DNA from: Theobroma cacao
Lineage: Eukaryota > Streptophyta > Magnoliopsida > Malvales > Malvaceae
Length of the DNA stretch: 64,000 bases
Direction: 5' to 3'
Assembly: GCF_000208745.1 (NCBI RefSeq)
Contig: NC_030851.1
Location: forward strand, 425,443 to 489,442
The position numbers and the translations under genes were made by a program. Positions 12,141-24,262 of this stretch are shown here, one piece after another. The notes under the pieces are model-generated. The model saw only the letters and a list, made by a program, of their open reading frames with translations. It searched no databases and was not told the origin of the DNA. Position 1 is the stretch's first letter, and every line of letters starts with the position of its first letter.

Positions 12141-12502
12141 CGACCTAGCTTATCAAAATGAAAATATATATTATATATACAAATCTTCCCTTGTCAGATG
12201 CAAAGAACAAAAACTTTAAATGTTTTCGGCTCCCTTTCCACGACCAAATCACGTGGTTCCGAAGACCAAGAAGCAACATTTTTTTTTTCTGAATCAACTG
12301 ATCATTGGCAAACTCACCGTGCACGAAGATTGAACTGCTCATAAAATATAACAGTTTGGACAGCTTACACTAGGTACTTAATGGATACCCGTTGCCATTT
12401 AGCATCACCCCCAAGAAAAAAACACATAAACATAGCACCATAATCACGCCATAACACACGTTAACCACCAGAAAGAGCTGGATGTTGTCTTCTCTGTGTC
12501 GC

Positions 12503-12662
12503 AACTGAATGAAGCGGAGTCACATCTGCCTTATTTCGAAGTTTTGGGCAAGCCTGCATACTATTAACCATATAGCTCCACAAGGGGAACTATTCCGGAT
12601 ATTGCAGTGCAGTGTTTTCATCTTAATACGCAGCGTGATTTGCAGGTCTTGAGCATTTATCA
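12503..12662 (-). pseudogene. Fragment of an ankyrin-PGG gene (part of exon 2)
   Basis: The plus strand here shares GAAGCGGAGTCAC, TTTTGGGCAAG, GGAACTATTCC, then TTGAGC..TTATC and CACTCCACCAATTT, in the same order and spacing as exon 2 of the ankyrin gene at 42306-42794. Small deletions and in-frame stops break the reading frame. It is a decayed piece of the same family, about 20 kb from the functional-looking pair and in the same orientation. Confidence 0.8.
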
Positions 12663-15614
12663 CTCCACCAATTTTCCCTTTGCGATTATTTGTTTTTTCT
12701 GAACTAATCGATTAAGATTTATAAAATGAATGATTTATTCTATTATTTCGAATTGATTTTTTTATATTTAAAACTTAGGATTGAGTCTGTTTCTATCAGG
12801 AACAAATCCAGTTTCTTATTGAAACTTTCAAGAGTCTTTGATTAATTTTTTATGGTCCAAATTATGGAGTGAATTGGGCTTGGTAGATGGCATTGGTCAG
12901 GCTTCCATCAATGTTTAGTCAAATTGTAATTAAGATTAGAAGGAATTGATTTTTATTTGAATTGGGCCATAGATTACGAATCCATTTTTGTTCACGTCAG
13001 CGGATGAAGAATAGTTGATAAGGGCTACCTTCGGTTTAAGGTGTCTTTCAGCTTTCACGGTGTTTAAATAGTCGATAAATCTACTATGTTTCTTGCGTGT
13101 TGTTAGAAATGCTGTTTCTGACCGGTGAGGTTTGATGTTTGTCTTCTGTGTATATATGTATCTGTAGAGGAGAAATTACCAGCACTTGATGAGTACAGTA
13201 GGACATGGCTTTACAAGGGCGTTGCTGATTTAGACATGTGAATGTTATGATGTCCTGTGTTTCCCAGCGCAATAGTCTTGAGTTGTGAGGATGTCTTTCA
13301 GCTATTATCTACGAATAAAATGAATTTTTCGAAGCAAAAAAAAAAAAAAAAGGAAATCGCTTTGTCTATTTTTGTGTATGCCTTATGGCTTTCGTCTGAT
13401 TGGTCATGGTGGTGATGCGTTGGTCGAGGGTGATCATCAGCCAGTATATTTTTCTTTACTGGTAATACTCTGTTTTGTTGGGTTTCCAGGTTCTAGCCGT
13501 GTAAACAAGTCTTGTAACAGGGTTCATCGGGTGTGAAACCTGAGTGCTCCCTTACAATAAAATCATATTGCTTTTAGGAAAAAAAGAAGAAGTAATATCT
13601 CAGAGTCAAAGTATCACGAAAATGATCATATAGGATCATTTATTATGTAGTCAAATGATGAAAAGGATAAAATGAATTATTATAAATAAAAAATAAATTG
13701 TTAAAATGTTTTAAGGTTAATTTTTTGTTGATTATCGTATGTTTTCAAATGAAATTGATGTTTATTTTAATGATTTGATTTCTAGCTACAATGATTTGAT
13801 CTATGTTCTGCTCTTGCCTTGTACAAATGGAAAATTAGTATTCATTGAGCAGTATGTATAGGCGACAGACAATCTGTACAGTAACAGTTGATCCAATTCT
13901 ATGAGGTGTTAAGTGTACCGGTTGCCACAAATTTTATCTATGTATCTAGGTTATTAAACCAGCCGTCGTATCAATGTTTTGATTCTCAATAAGTTCCTAT
14001 TTGACTGATAATTTTTTTTGCTTCAAACACAATAGGTTAGGATCGGACAGAAAAGTTACATAAATTATGGAAATTTGATTATGTAGGCGGACAGATGGAA
14101 ATCTAAGGTAGGAAGGTGGAATCTCAGTCATATTTCCAGAACAACAAATGAAATGACAGAAAGCTTGGCCACGTCAGGAGTGCAACAGGATCAAAATCTG
14201 CTTTGGGTGGTAAGTGAAGGTTGCTCAATTGAGTGATAGTGTATTGAACTGGAGACTGGCACAGGGTGAATTCTGGTTTCAGGTACTGCATAAGGGTCGC
14301 ATGTGTTCTTTTATCTTTGCTTTATCTGCTATGTTCTGATTGAAAACTGAAGGGCATTGCTGGTTTACTGTGTTGAATTGTGGTCTTTGGTGAGAGCGTA
14401 TACCTGGATATGTTTTTGTTTTTGATCAGGAGCAAGGTTTACTAATCTTGTGTTGATGGTGGGGAATATGTGTAAAGAGGGGATTGTTAATTGTTGTTAC
14501 AGACAGATTGTTACAGGTTTTTGGTTTTTTTTTTGTCATGCATCTTTTGTATACAGGGAAAAGGGGTTTCTAAATTGAATCACCACACAGGCTTTTAAGA
14601 TTATTACCTGCTGTTCTTCATTGAATTCTCACGTTCTGTCCATCACTGTGGTGTTCTTGTTCCTACTGGCTAGCTTGATTCTGCACATGTCCCTCCCGGT
14701 CTTCTCATGCGATTGTCATGCCTTCTGCTTCTTGTTTGGATATAAGGTTATTACCTGCTGTTCTTCATCAATATTCAGCTAATAAACGATATAAGGTTTA
14801 AGATCCGAAATGACAAATAATCCATAGTCAAATAGTGATTAACCATGAATGACTTTCATTTGTCTTAAAAAGGAGTAATTGATTTAAGGTCGAAGCGGCC
14901 ATCGATGATCATGAATCCAATTTTGTTAACGTCATGGAATAAAGAATGAGAGTAGAGGGACGACAACCATTTTCCAATCATGTACCATGTTTGGATTGGT
15001 AGAATGGAAAGGTACGTATATGGATGGATGGATGGATGTATATATGGTATTCCTTCCCTTGTTTGGATAGGCCATCAAAGGAGAGAAAACGAGAATGAAG
15101 AAAAGCCATCTTGCTGCCTTTTCCTCAATGTCGATTTTTCGATCTCTCCAAATTGGAAGGAATAGAGGAGAAAGTAGCCGTTAATTTCATTTCACCCTTG
15201 TAGAATATAAATTCACTCTTCAGTCTTCATATCTATGGAAGGCAACATGTATGATATTATAATAATTAATCATTTGCTTGCCTTTCCTCTCTTGCAGAAG
15301 ATAGCAAGCTCGATTTCCCTTCCCCTTATACTTTTGCAATATCCCGAAGGGAGGTGCCCCATCTATCATCGCAAGCCCCAACTAAGGCTTCCATTTCCCA
15401 AGTTTCTTTTCTGATCTCCATTCCCTTCCTTGTCCTTCCAGCATTATATACATATTCTACATATAAGATTAACCATTATCCCAATTGATAATCCATTAAT
15501 AACAATGGATTTATTTTTGAATCTGATTTAAAAAACGCTTTTAAGATTTGACACCCATTTTTTTTCTTTTTAGTTTTTCAATACATTTATTATTATTATT
15601 ATTATTTTGAATGT
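12663..15614. other. Right part of the founder-like unit, no gene
   Basis: Several stretches match the later tandem units: about 12785-12910 corresponds to 20045-20180 (TTCAAGAGTCT, TTTGGTAGATGG-type, CATCAATG), 13610-13800 corresponds to 19150-19390 and 31800-32060, and about 15573 corresponds to 20287. Between them lie LINE-like tails at about 13270-13352 and 13480-13582. A short repeat TTATTACCTGCTGTTCTTCA occurs near 14600 and 14745. A GGAT run lies at about 15020-15040. No coding region was recognised. Confidence 0.5.
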
Positions 15615-17699
15615 GTAAAATTCGATTATGAATTGTGAAACTCATACATATGAATAATGATTAATAATGTATTAAAAAATAGACAGAGAAATAATGAAAT
15701 TTTCTTTAAGCTTTCTTCTTTTTTGTTCATAATTTTCTTTGTACTCTTTTAGGTGTACCATATTATCCGATGCTTTGTACTCTGTCATGCTGGCACCTTT
15801 CTACTACACTGCGATGTATGACTTGGTCACACAAAAATGGAAATTTCCGTGTTCTTGATGTTTTCTCCTTGTATAAATCTTTTAAAAAAATTTAATTTTT
15901 TTATCACTCCATTGGAAATACTTTCTATGCCTTCTGTGCTTTATATCTATCAGTGAGATTCTTTGAAAAAAAGGGGAGACCCATGAGCCCACGTTCATAG
16001 TTTTACTTGAAAAAGTCATGGCTTCCTCCTTCCTTAGAAGCATGAATTAGTTCTTTAATTAATTAATTTTATGTATCATGGAAGAATAAAACAATGATTT
16101 TCTACCTATGAATGAGGAGGGACATTTCTTCATTCCCACACGCAAGGCAAGGAGCCTTTTCTATTCCATTTTGAGGTTGGCGTTTATGACCAAGTCAGCA
16201 AGTCCTAAACTCATCAAAGTAAACTTTGTCATGTTCCTTTGTCTACAATTGCCTACAATTGCCTACAATATTGGGATTAAATTTTCATCCGACAACTCTT
16301 TAAACCATTTTAATTATCCCTAAATAGCTGTTAGATTCACCTCCCTTGCTGCACTTTTAGTTCTTTATTTTCGAACCTAGATGAAAGAAAAATCATACTA
16401 GTACTATTTAAGCTGCTGTTAAAGGTTTAATTTAATCTTTGAGTTCAAGTAGAGTAGATGGAGCTGAAGTTTGTAATCAGAATATCTTTTTTAATTAATT
16501 AAATTAAGCTTAATTAAGTCACCTTAACGTTGGATTATAGACGTCACTCTTCACTTTAATATGTATGCACGTTCGTGCATTCACTCTTCACTTAATAAAT
16601 TAGTGTTCTACCCCAATTAATTAAAGGTTATAGTTCTGTTGGGATTTTCATTTTAGTTAATTTTGAGGTTGACTCAATTTCTTCAAGTCAATGCATGGTA
16701 CTCTATTGCACTCTCCTCTCGGTTTTTTTTTTTTGGTACAAACGAAATTAAAAAGTTTACATGTATTACCTTAAAATAAATTTATAAAATTAATAAATAA
16801 ATTAATTATTAAACGGTTATATAATAATAATTTAATTCCATTTGTGGAATTTAAAATTTTCATGACAACAAAAAGCATAAATAATCCTTCGCCATATAAT
16901 CCCATTTCATTTACATTGAAGCTGTCCATTTAACCACAACTATTAATTCATATATTGGAGGATGGTTGTTGTTATTGTAGAACTGTTCCCAAGCAATCAT
17001 CCTACCATCACTCAAACATGTGATAACTAATCATGAATTACGGATCCCAAACATGTAAACAATGATTAAAAATTATATTAAAATGTAAAATGCTAAAAAA
17101 TATATTAAAAAATATTAAAAGGGAGCAGAACCTATTGTGGGGAATATTCATTTGTATTTTGTTTGTACTTGTCCGATAGGAACAACATAGCTTTCTCAAA
17201 ATCCAATATGCTTTTTTTTTTGCCTATATCTATAATTTTTTCTTTTGGAAAGACATGAAAAAAATTTAAGGGGATAGAGAGGAGATTAAAATGTTGAAGC
17301 TCTTAAGAAAGAGTAATAACTGTGTGTGAGGCCAAATTTTGATCTCTTCTGATATGTTTTCTTGGATTGCATCAGTAAAACTTTAGCATAAAAATTCAAT
17401 TGCTGAAATCTTTACCGACGTCTCAGTACTATGTCAACTCTCTTCATTCCTTTGGCATCTTTAGGACAAGTTTACAACAAATTTTCTTATTGCTGATGGT
17501 TTATTCCGACAAGCAACAATACCACGGGATTTTAATAGAAAAGTAAAACATTTGCTTCATCAACTGTTAACATGTTAGGTTTAATTTTATATGTTACAAT
17601 TAAATCAATTAAACAAAAATAAAAAAAAAATTCTTTGCTTGTTCGTGCTTCTTAGTGTCCTTGCATTTTGGTAGCTATAATTAAGGCTAGCTCATGCAC

Positions 17700-17708
17700 T
17701 ATATAAAA
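17700..17708 (+). promoter_or_regulatory. TATA box of peptide gene copy 2
   Basis: TATATAAAA lies about 55 bp before the leader TCTTGAAAACCTCTTCGTC shared by all copies. It corresponds to 7134, 23381 and 30322. Confidence 0.75.
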
Positions 17709-17842
17709 TGGTAACCTAGGCTCTGAAAGTGTCGAATTAAGGTAGATCTTGAAAACCTCTTCGTCTTCGAAGAAACCTCAGCTGTTAGCATCTCAAAGAA
17801 ACGAACAACGCTAGTGATCAAGGAGTTCCAAACAATTCTATC

Positions 17843-18088
17843 ATGTCCACGCCACCTTCAGGTTCCAAAGGTAATAGCACAAGTCACATTGGACTTAAAG
17901 ATGCTGAGAAACCTAGAACCACCAGCACTTCCACACTATCTTCAGGTTCCGGAGGTACAAGCACAAGTCACATTAAAATTCCAGATGCTGTGACACCTAA
18001 AACCACACCACCTTCAGGTTCCGGAGGTAGGAGCACAAGTGGCACTAAAGGCGGCCACCGTCCAGGATGTTGTTGCTGCATCATATGA
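17843..18088 (+). CDS. Small Ser/Thr/Pro/Gly repeat peptide with CCCCII tail, family copy 2
   Basis: An 81-residue single-exon frame starts MSTPPSGSKGNSTS and ends GGHRPGCCCCII before TGA. It consists of a 28-residue repeat (TPPSGSKG.STS.I...DA..PRT..TS), a second repeat shortened to 24 residues, and a partial third. Four adjacent cysteines plus a CaaX-like end (CCII) suggest S-acylation or prenylation and membrane attachment; that is inference. No signal peptide is visible. The position matching the ATG of copies 1 and 4 is ACG here (about 17804), so the first usable ATG lies 13 codons downstream. This is the only copy with an intact four-Cys tail. Family unrecognised. Confidence 0.55.
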   Translation: MSTPPSGSKGNSTSHIGLKDAEKPRTTSTSTLSSGSGGTSTSHIKIPDAVTPKTTPPSGSGGRSTSGTKGGHRPGCCCCII

Positions 18089-18349
18089 AAACAAGGGTTG
18101 TGAAAAGAAGGTACAATAAAGAGTAATGCTACTTTGTCCGATTTAAAGATTATCTAACTATTCAGAAAAGATGAAAACAAGATAAATAATAATTTATAGG
18201 ATATTTAATTTTTATGAATAATTGGACAGTCATATTATCGGACACTTTGCATTTCTCTACAATAACAATATCATGCAGCCTTAAGTTCGAGAAGCATTCT
18301 TATTAATTAGGAACAATAAATAAAAAAAATAAATGTAAGGGGTGTGAAA

Positions 18350-18580
18350 GCTTCAATTGGTGTTGTATACGTGTAGATCGAATGTTTTGATTTATTTGAT
18401 CAAGTTGTTATTGTCTTTATGTATTTTTACTTTGTTTGTATTGTTTTTCTTTTTGTTGGACTGATCAAATTATCTATTTTTAAGAGTGTTTTCTATTCTT
18501 AAGAGTGGATCTCTACTGTTCTTTATCTTTTCTATTAATAAAATCCATTTTTGGCTTTGCCAAAAAGGCAAAAAAAAAAT
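18350..18580 (+). mobile_element. 5'-truncated LINE 3' end in unit A
   Basis: The 3' part ends with TTAATAAAATCCATTTTTGG, then GCTTTGCCAAAAAGG and an A run, as plant LINE tails do. The same insertion is present at 24055-24262 in unit B. It appears absent from the matching place in the unit with the 30426 copy (near 30900), so it arrived before the A/B duplication but after the split from that unit. Confidence 0.55.
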
Positions 18581-19617
18581 AATGTCTTATATGAAGGCAT
18601 ACACTCGTGTGTATTTATATGTATTGTAAGAAGCCATATGTGTATATGTGTGTGTATATATATATATATATTGTGCAAGTCTTCCCCTCCAACAACAGCA
18701 CGAACACTTTGAAAAGAAAATTAGGGTGACCAAATTACCTACATATGCTGGAGTTATTTGCACCTGTGGAGTCATCAAGATTTCAGATATAAGCCATTAG
18801 GTTAAAAGGACTCTAAGCTATCTTGAAGCCATGGGTTTAATTAAAAGATGAAATGTCAGTTATAGTACATTTTCGTTAGCTTCAATAGCAAAGGAGTGAT
18901 CATAAGGGCTACCTTCGGGAACAACAAGAGCTGGATTCTTAGTTACTTTTCGTGATTTCATTAACAGCTAAACAATAAATACTTTTAAGTGATTAAAAAC
19001 AAAGTCTTGGTTGACAATTTAGCCACTTAAAGAGTAGATTCATTTACCTCATGATATTCTACTGTATTTGATAAATATCCAAAATGTAAAGCAGTTGCAA
19101 GTAGCATCTGTTAGACATGAAGTAATGATCTAAGAGTCAATGTATCTTCAAAATTATTTGATAGGATCATTTATTCTGTTCACATGATGAAAGAATAAAA
19201 TGAATTACTATAAATAAAAAAAAAAATTGTTATAATACCGTTTTCAAATAAATTTTATGTTCATTATTTTAGACTGACATCATTTTTTAAGAGGATATAA
19301 TCATAGAGAAAACAAAGGGAGTTTTTGAAAACCAAAAATCAAGTGAGATATATGTAATAAATTGGTGTTAATTTTAATGATTTCATCACCCTTTTTTTAA
19401 AAAAAATCATGGCCTTAATTTATTTTCTCAATCATCAAGGACTTTGTTGATAATAATAGATCACAAAGATGTTCTGCATCAACTAGTGCAAGAAAAGATC
19501 ATACAGTGGTTAATCACCGAAACATAGGCCTTGTAATGGTCATCAAATTTCATCCATAGCTCTTTGAGACTAACCTCGTTGAAGGTATATGCACCTTCGG
19601 AGTCAAGTTCACTGTTG

Positions 19618-19975
19618 TAAGCAAAATTGAATGATTCAAACCACGGCTTTTTTTTTTTTTTTTTTTTTTGTGCAGCTTCATAAAAATTTTTGAGATCAGT
19701 GATGCTGGTCTTGCAATTTTATTGTTCTAAAGTTCTTTATTCTATTATACTAGTATAGCTTGTATTGTATGGCCATCTTTCGCCACTAAACGATTGTTAC
19801 ATTCTTTTCTTTCTCCTTATATATTTTGTTTGTATCTTCAAATTTAGTGGTTTCATTAAACCTATTAATTATGTAATATGTTTTATAGTAATATAATAAT
19901 ACAAATATAATTTATGAGTTCAATGAAATTGAATGAAATAAACGACTACGAGAAAATGAGAGTAAAGTTTAGCTC
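19618..19975 (+). repeat. Copy of the delta-COP 3' flank, unit A
   Basis: GAATGATTCAAAC, a T tract, GCAGCTT, ATTTTATTGTTCTAAA, TTATACTAGTATAGCTTGTA and ATTTATGAGTTCAATGAAAT follow in the order seen downstream of the delta-COP stop at 2398-2620. No delta-COP coding exon accompanies it. Confidence 0.75.
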
Positions 19976-20330
19976 TTCCATTTGAGACATTTTCATTTTT
20001 TAACATTTTTTACCGGATGTATTCTAAAATGTAAATAGAGCATGTTGGACCTCCTTTGATCAGGAACAAGTTGCAGCGTTAAAGTTCCATTTGATCGTTC
20101 AAGAGTCTCAGATTAATTAATTTGATGGCCCAATTTGTGGAGTGAGTTTGGGTTTGGTAGATGGTTTTGGACAGACTTTCATCATTGAGAACCAGGAAAG
20201 GCCATCATCTTTGCTGCCTTTTCTTCTTCGTAATCTATTTTTTCAAGATTCGACTCTTATCCATTACTTTTTGTTCTACTATTTTCAGTACATTTACCAT
20301 CATCATCTATTTGCTTAAAATTTCAATATT

Positions 20331-21200
20331 ATGGTCTATTTGATAATCGAAAAATAACTTATTGGAGAAGAATTTTTCTCTGTACAATGTTTTATAAGAA
20401 AATTTAATATTTTTTGTTGTTTGGATAAACCGTCGAAAACATTTTCTATTATTTGTATCATTTGATGAAAAATATTTTTCATCATGGTGAAATTATTTGG
20501 GTGATAAAATAATAAATAGGAGTTGAGTACAAAATAATATTGATATTTGATTTTCACTAATTTGGGATCAAAATTAAGAATGAAAATGAAAATAAATAAA
20601 ATCAATAATGATATTTTTCAAAACATTTAACTACAAATCTTTAATAAAAATAAATTCTAATTTTCAAAAAATTTTCCATCTTATCACTTTTTTATCATAA
20701 CTATAAAAATATAAATATTCATTAATTGTGTAAGATATCCAAAACCTATATTTATAAATATATATTCATTAAATAACAATTATTGAAATTTTTTTATTAT
20801 AATTATTCGTAAGATTTATTCCATTTATAAATAAAAAAATTAATTGTATTGAATGGTTTCATTAAAATAATATTTGTTTTAATTTTAATAGTATTGTATA
20901 ATTTAAATATTAATATTTTAAATTAATTGTTTTAAAATTAAATATTAATATTTTTTAATTTTTAATATTTTAAGTTAAATATCAATATTTATCAAACTTA
21001 TACTCATAAACTTAAAATAAAAATATTTTTATTATTATCTAAAAATGTCTTACATCTTTTTAAGGTATAAGATATTTTTCGTATTTAACCTTGTTAACTC
21101 GTAAAATATTTATAGTTAGAATTACTTTTTCGTCTGCCAACAAGAATAAATTTTGAAAATGTTTTCCAAAAAATATTTTACAGTAAAACAAACGAACCCT
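20331..21200. mobile_element. AT-rich candidate non-autonomous DNA element, unit A
   Basis: This very AT-rich block starts near GGTCTATTTGATAATC and ends ACAAACGAACCCTTA. The ends are weak inverted repeats of the GGGTTCGTTTG type common in plant miniature elements. It is also present at about 26168-27090 but is absent at the matching place in the founder unit (about 15600). No clean target duplication was found, so the class is uncertain. Confidence 0.4.
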
Positions 21201-23380
21201 TAATTATAAAACTCGTACATATGTTAACAAATAATAGATACAAAAAGAATGAAAAAGAATCGAACTCACGAGTGCGAATTCCCAAGTTCTCATCTGCCTA
21301 TAATTAATGATGTATTAAAAATTCTATTATGAATTGTGAAACTCATACATATGAATAATGATTAATGATGTATTAAAAAATAGACGAAATTTTCTTTAAG
21401 CTTTCTTCTTTTTTTGTTCATAATTTTCTTTGTACTCTTTTAGGTGTACCATATTATCCGATGCGTTGTACTCCGTCATGCTGGCATCTTTCTACTACAA
21501 TGCGATGTATGACTTGGTCACACAAAAATAGAAATTTCCATGTTCTTGGTGTTTTTTTCTTGTATAAATCTTTTTAAAAATTTTAATTATTTTAGCACTT
21601 CATTGGAAATACTTTGTATGCCTTCTGTGCTTTATATCTATCAGTGAGATTCTTTGACAAAAAGGGGAAACTCGTGAGCCCACGTTGTTAGTTTCACTTA
21701 AAAAAGTCATGGCTTCCTCCTTCCTTAGAAGCACGAATTAGTTCTTTAATTAATTAATTTTATGTATCATGGAAGAATAAAACAATGATGTCCTACCTAT
21801 GAATGAGGAGGGACATTTCTTCATTCCCACACGCAAGGCAAGGAGCCTTTTCTATTTCATTTTGTGGTTGGCGTTTGTGACCAAGTCAGCAAGTCCTAAA
21901 CTCATCAAAGTCAACTTTGTCATGTTCCTTTGTCTACAATTGCCTACAATATTGGGATTAAATTTTCATCCGACCACTCTTTAAACCATTTTAATTATCC
22001 CTAAATAGCTGTTAGATTCACCTCCCTTGCTGCACTTTTAGTTCTTTATTTTCGAACCTAGATAAAAGAAAAATCGTACTAGTACTATTTAAGCTGTTGT
22101 TAAACGTCTAATTTAATCTTTGAGTTCAAGTAGAGTAGATGGAGCTGACGTTTGCAATCGGAATATCTTTTTTAATTAATTAAATTAAGCTTAATTAAGT
22201 CACCTTGACGTTGGAGTAGTAGACGTCACTCTTCACTTTAATATGTATGCACGTTCGTGCATTCACTCTTCACTTAATAAATTAGCATTCTACCCTAATT
22301 AATTAAAGGGTATAGTACTGTTGGGATTTTCATTTTAGTTAATTTGGAGGTTGACTGAATTTCTTCAAGTCAATGCATGGTATTCTATTGCACTCTTCTC
22401 TCGGTTTTTTTTTTTTGGTACAAACGAAATTAAAAAGTTTATATGTATTACCTTAAAATAGATTTATTAAATTAATAAATAAATTAATTATTAAATGGTT
22501 ATATAATAATAATTTAATTCCGTTTGTGGAATTTAAAAATTTCATGACAATAAATAGCATAAATAATCCTTCCCCATATAATTCCATTTCATTTACATTG
22601 AAGCTGTCCATTTAAGCACAACTATTAATTCATATATTGGAGGATGGTTGTTGTTATTGTAGAACTGTTCCCAAACAATCATCCTATCATCATTCAAACA
22701 TGTGAGAACTAATCATGAATTACGGATCCCAAACACGTAAATAATGATTAAAAATTATATTAGAATGTAAAATGTTAAAAGTTATATTAAAAAAATAATA
22801 AAAGGGAGCAGAACCTATTGTGGGGCATATTCATTTATGTTTTGTTTGTACTTTTCGCATAGGAACAACATAGCGTTCTCAAAATCCAATATGCATTTTT
22901 TTTGCCTCTATCTATAATTTTTTTTTGAAAGACATGAAAAAAATTTAAGGGGATAGAGAGGAGATTAAAATGTTCAAGCTCTTAAGAAAGAGTAATAACT
23001 GTGTGTGAGGCCAAATTTTGATCTCTTCTGATATGTTTTCTTCGATTGCATCAGTAAAACTTTAGCATATGAATTCAATTGCTGAAATCTTTACCGACGT
23101 CTCATTACTATGTCAACTCTCTTCATTCCTTTGGCATCTTTAGGACAAGTTTGCAACAAATTTCTTATTACTGATTGTTTATTCCGACAAGCAACAATAC
23201 CAATGGAATTTTAATAGAAAAGTAAAACATTTGCTTCATTAACTGTTAACATGTTAGGTTTAATTTTATATGTTACAATTAAATCAATTAAACAAAAATA
23301 AAAAAAAAATTCATTGCTTGTTCGTGCTTCATAGTGTCCTTGCATTTTGGTAACTATAACTAGGGCTAGCTCATGCACCA

Positions 23381-23387
23381 TATAAAA
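23381..23387 (+). promoter_or_regulatory. TATA box of peptide copy 3, shortened spacing
   Basis: TATAAAA is followed at once by TGTCGAG. About 20 bp present in copies 2 and 4 (TAACCTAGGCTCTGAAAG in copy 2) are missing, which removes the likely transcription start region. Confidence 0.65.
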
Positions 23388-23500
23388 TGTCGAGTTAAGG
23401 TAGATCTTGAAAACCTCTTCGTCTTTGAAGAAACCTTAGCTATTAGCATCTCAAAGAAACGAACAACGCTAGTGGTCAAGGAGTTCCAAACAATTCTATC

Positions 23501-23776
23501 ATGTCCACGCCACCTTCAGGTTCCAAAGGTGAGAGCACAAGTGGCATTCGAGTTCCCGATGCTGCAAAACCTAGAACCCCCAGCACTTCCCCACCGCCTT
23601 CAGGTTCCAAAGGTGATAGCACAAGTGACATTGGACTTACAGATGCTGTGAAACCTAGAACCACCAGCACTTCCACACCACCTTCAGGTTCCGGAGGTAG
23701 GAGCACAAGTGAGGCTCCAAATGCTGCAGCAACTAAAGGCGGCCACCGTCCATGATGTTGTTGCTGCATCATATGA
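23501..23776 (+). pseudogene. Peptide family copy 3, premature stop before the Cys tail
   Basis: The frame starts at ATG 23501 and reads three 28-residue-type repeats (units begin at 23513, 23597 and 23681, exactly 84 bp apart), ending KGGHRP at a TGA (23753-23755). In copy 2 the same codon is GGA; here G is changed to T, and the next codons TGTTGTTGCTGCATCATA would encode the CCCCII tail, now untranslated. The ancestral start is also ACG, and the promoter has lost about 20 bp. The truncated 84-residue product may still be made. The longer open frame starting upstream at 23373 is out of frame with the family and rejected. Confidence 0.65.
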
Positions 23777-24054
23777 AAACAAGGGTTGTGAAAAGAAGGT
23801 ACAATAAAGAGTAATGCTATTTTGTCCGATTTAAAGGTTATCTAAGTATTCAGAAATGACGTAAACAAGATAAATAATAATTTAATAGGACATTTAATTT
23901 TTATGAATAATTGGATAGTCATATTATCGGACACTTTGCATTTCTCTACAATAACAATATCATGCAGCCTTAAGTTTGAGAAGCATTCTTATTAATTAGG
24001 AAAAAGAAATAAAAAAAAATAAATGTAAGGGGTGTGAAAGCTTCAATTGGTGTT

Positions 24055-24262
24055 TTATGTGTGTAGATCGAATGTTTTGATTTATTTGATCAGGTTGTTA
24101 TTGTCTTTATGTAGTTTTACTTTGTTTGTATTGTTTTTCCTTTTGTGGACTGATCAAATTATCTAGTCTTAAGAGTGTTCTCTATTCTTAAGAGTGGATC
24201 TCTACTGTTTATCTTTTCTTTGAATAAAATCTATCATTGGTTTCGCCAAAAAGGTAAAAACA
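24055..24262 (+). mobile_element. 5'-truncated LINE 3' end in unit B
   Basis: This is the counterpart of 18350-18580, ending GAATAAAATCTATCATTGG then TTTCGCCAAAAAGG. It was copied together with the unit. Confidence 0.55.

Larger units (their letters stand above)
15615..21300 (+). repeat. Tandem segmental duplication, copy A (about 5.7 kb)
   Basis: Nearly the whole interval recurs at 21315-27190 at high identity, starting with AAAATTCGATTATGAATTG and ending with CCAAGTTCTCATCTGCCTAT. It carries one peptide gene (17843), a LINE tail, a copy of the delta-COP 3' flank and a 0.9-kb AT-rich element, all in the same order in copy B. The open frame at 16108-16323, seen again at 21799, has no other support. 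Confidence 0.9.

Noticed and set aside
16108..16323. Repeated open frame (also at 21799-21984) starting MNEEGHFFIPTRKARS
   Set aside because: It recurs only because the segment is duplicated. The matching place in the third copy (about 27797) has a broken frame, and there is no promoter-like context.
23373..23651. 92-codon open frame overlapping peptide copy 3
   Set aside because: It reads the repeat in a different frame. Only the 23501 frame preserves the PPSGS..STS..PRT pattern seen in all four copies.
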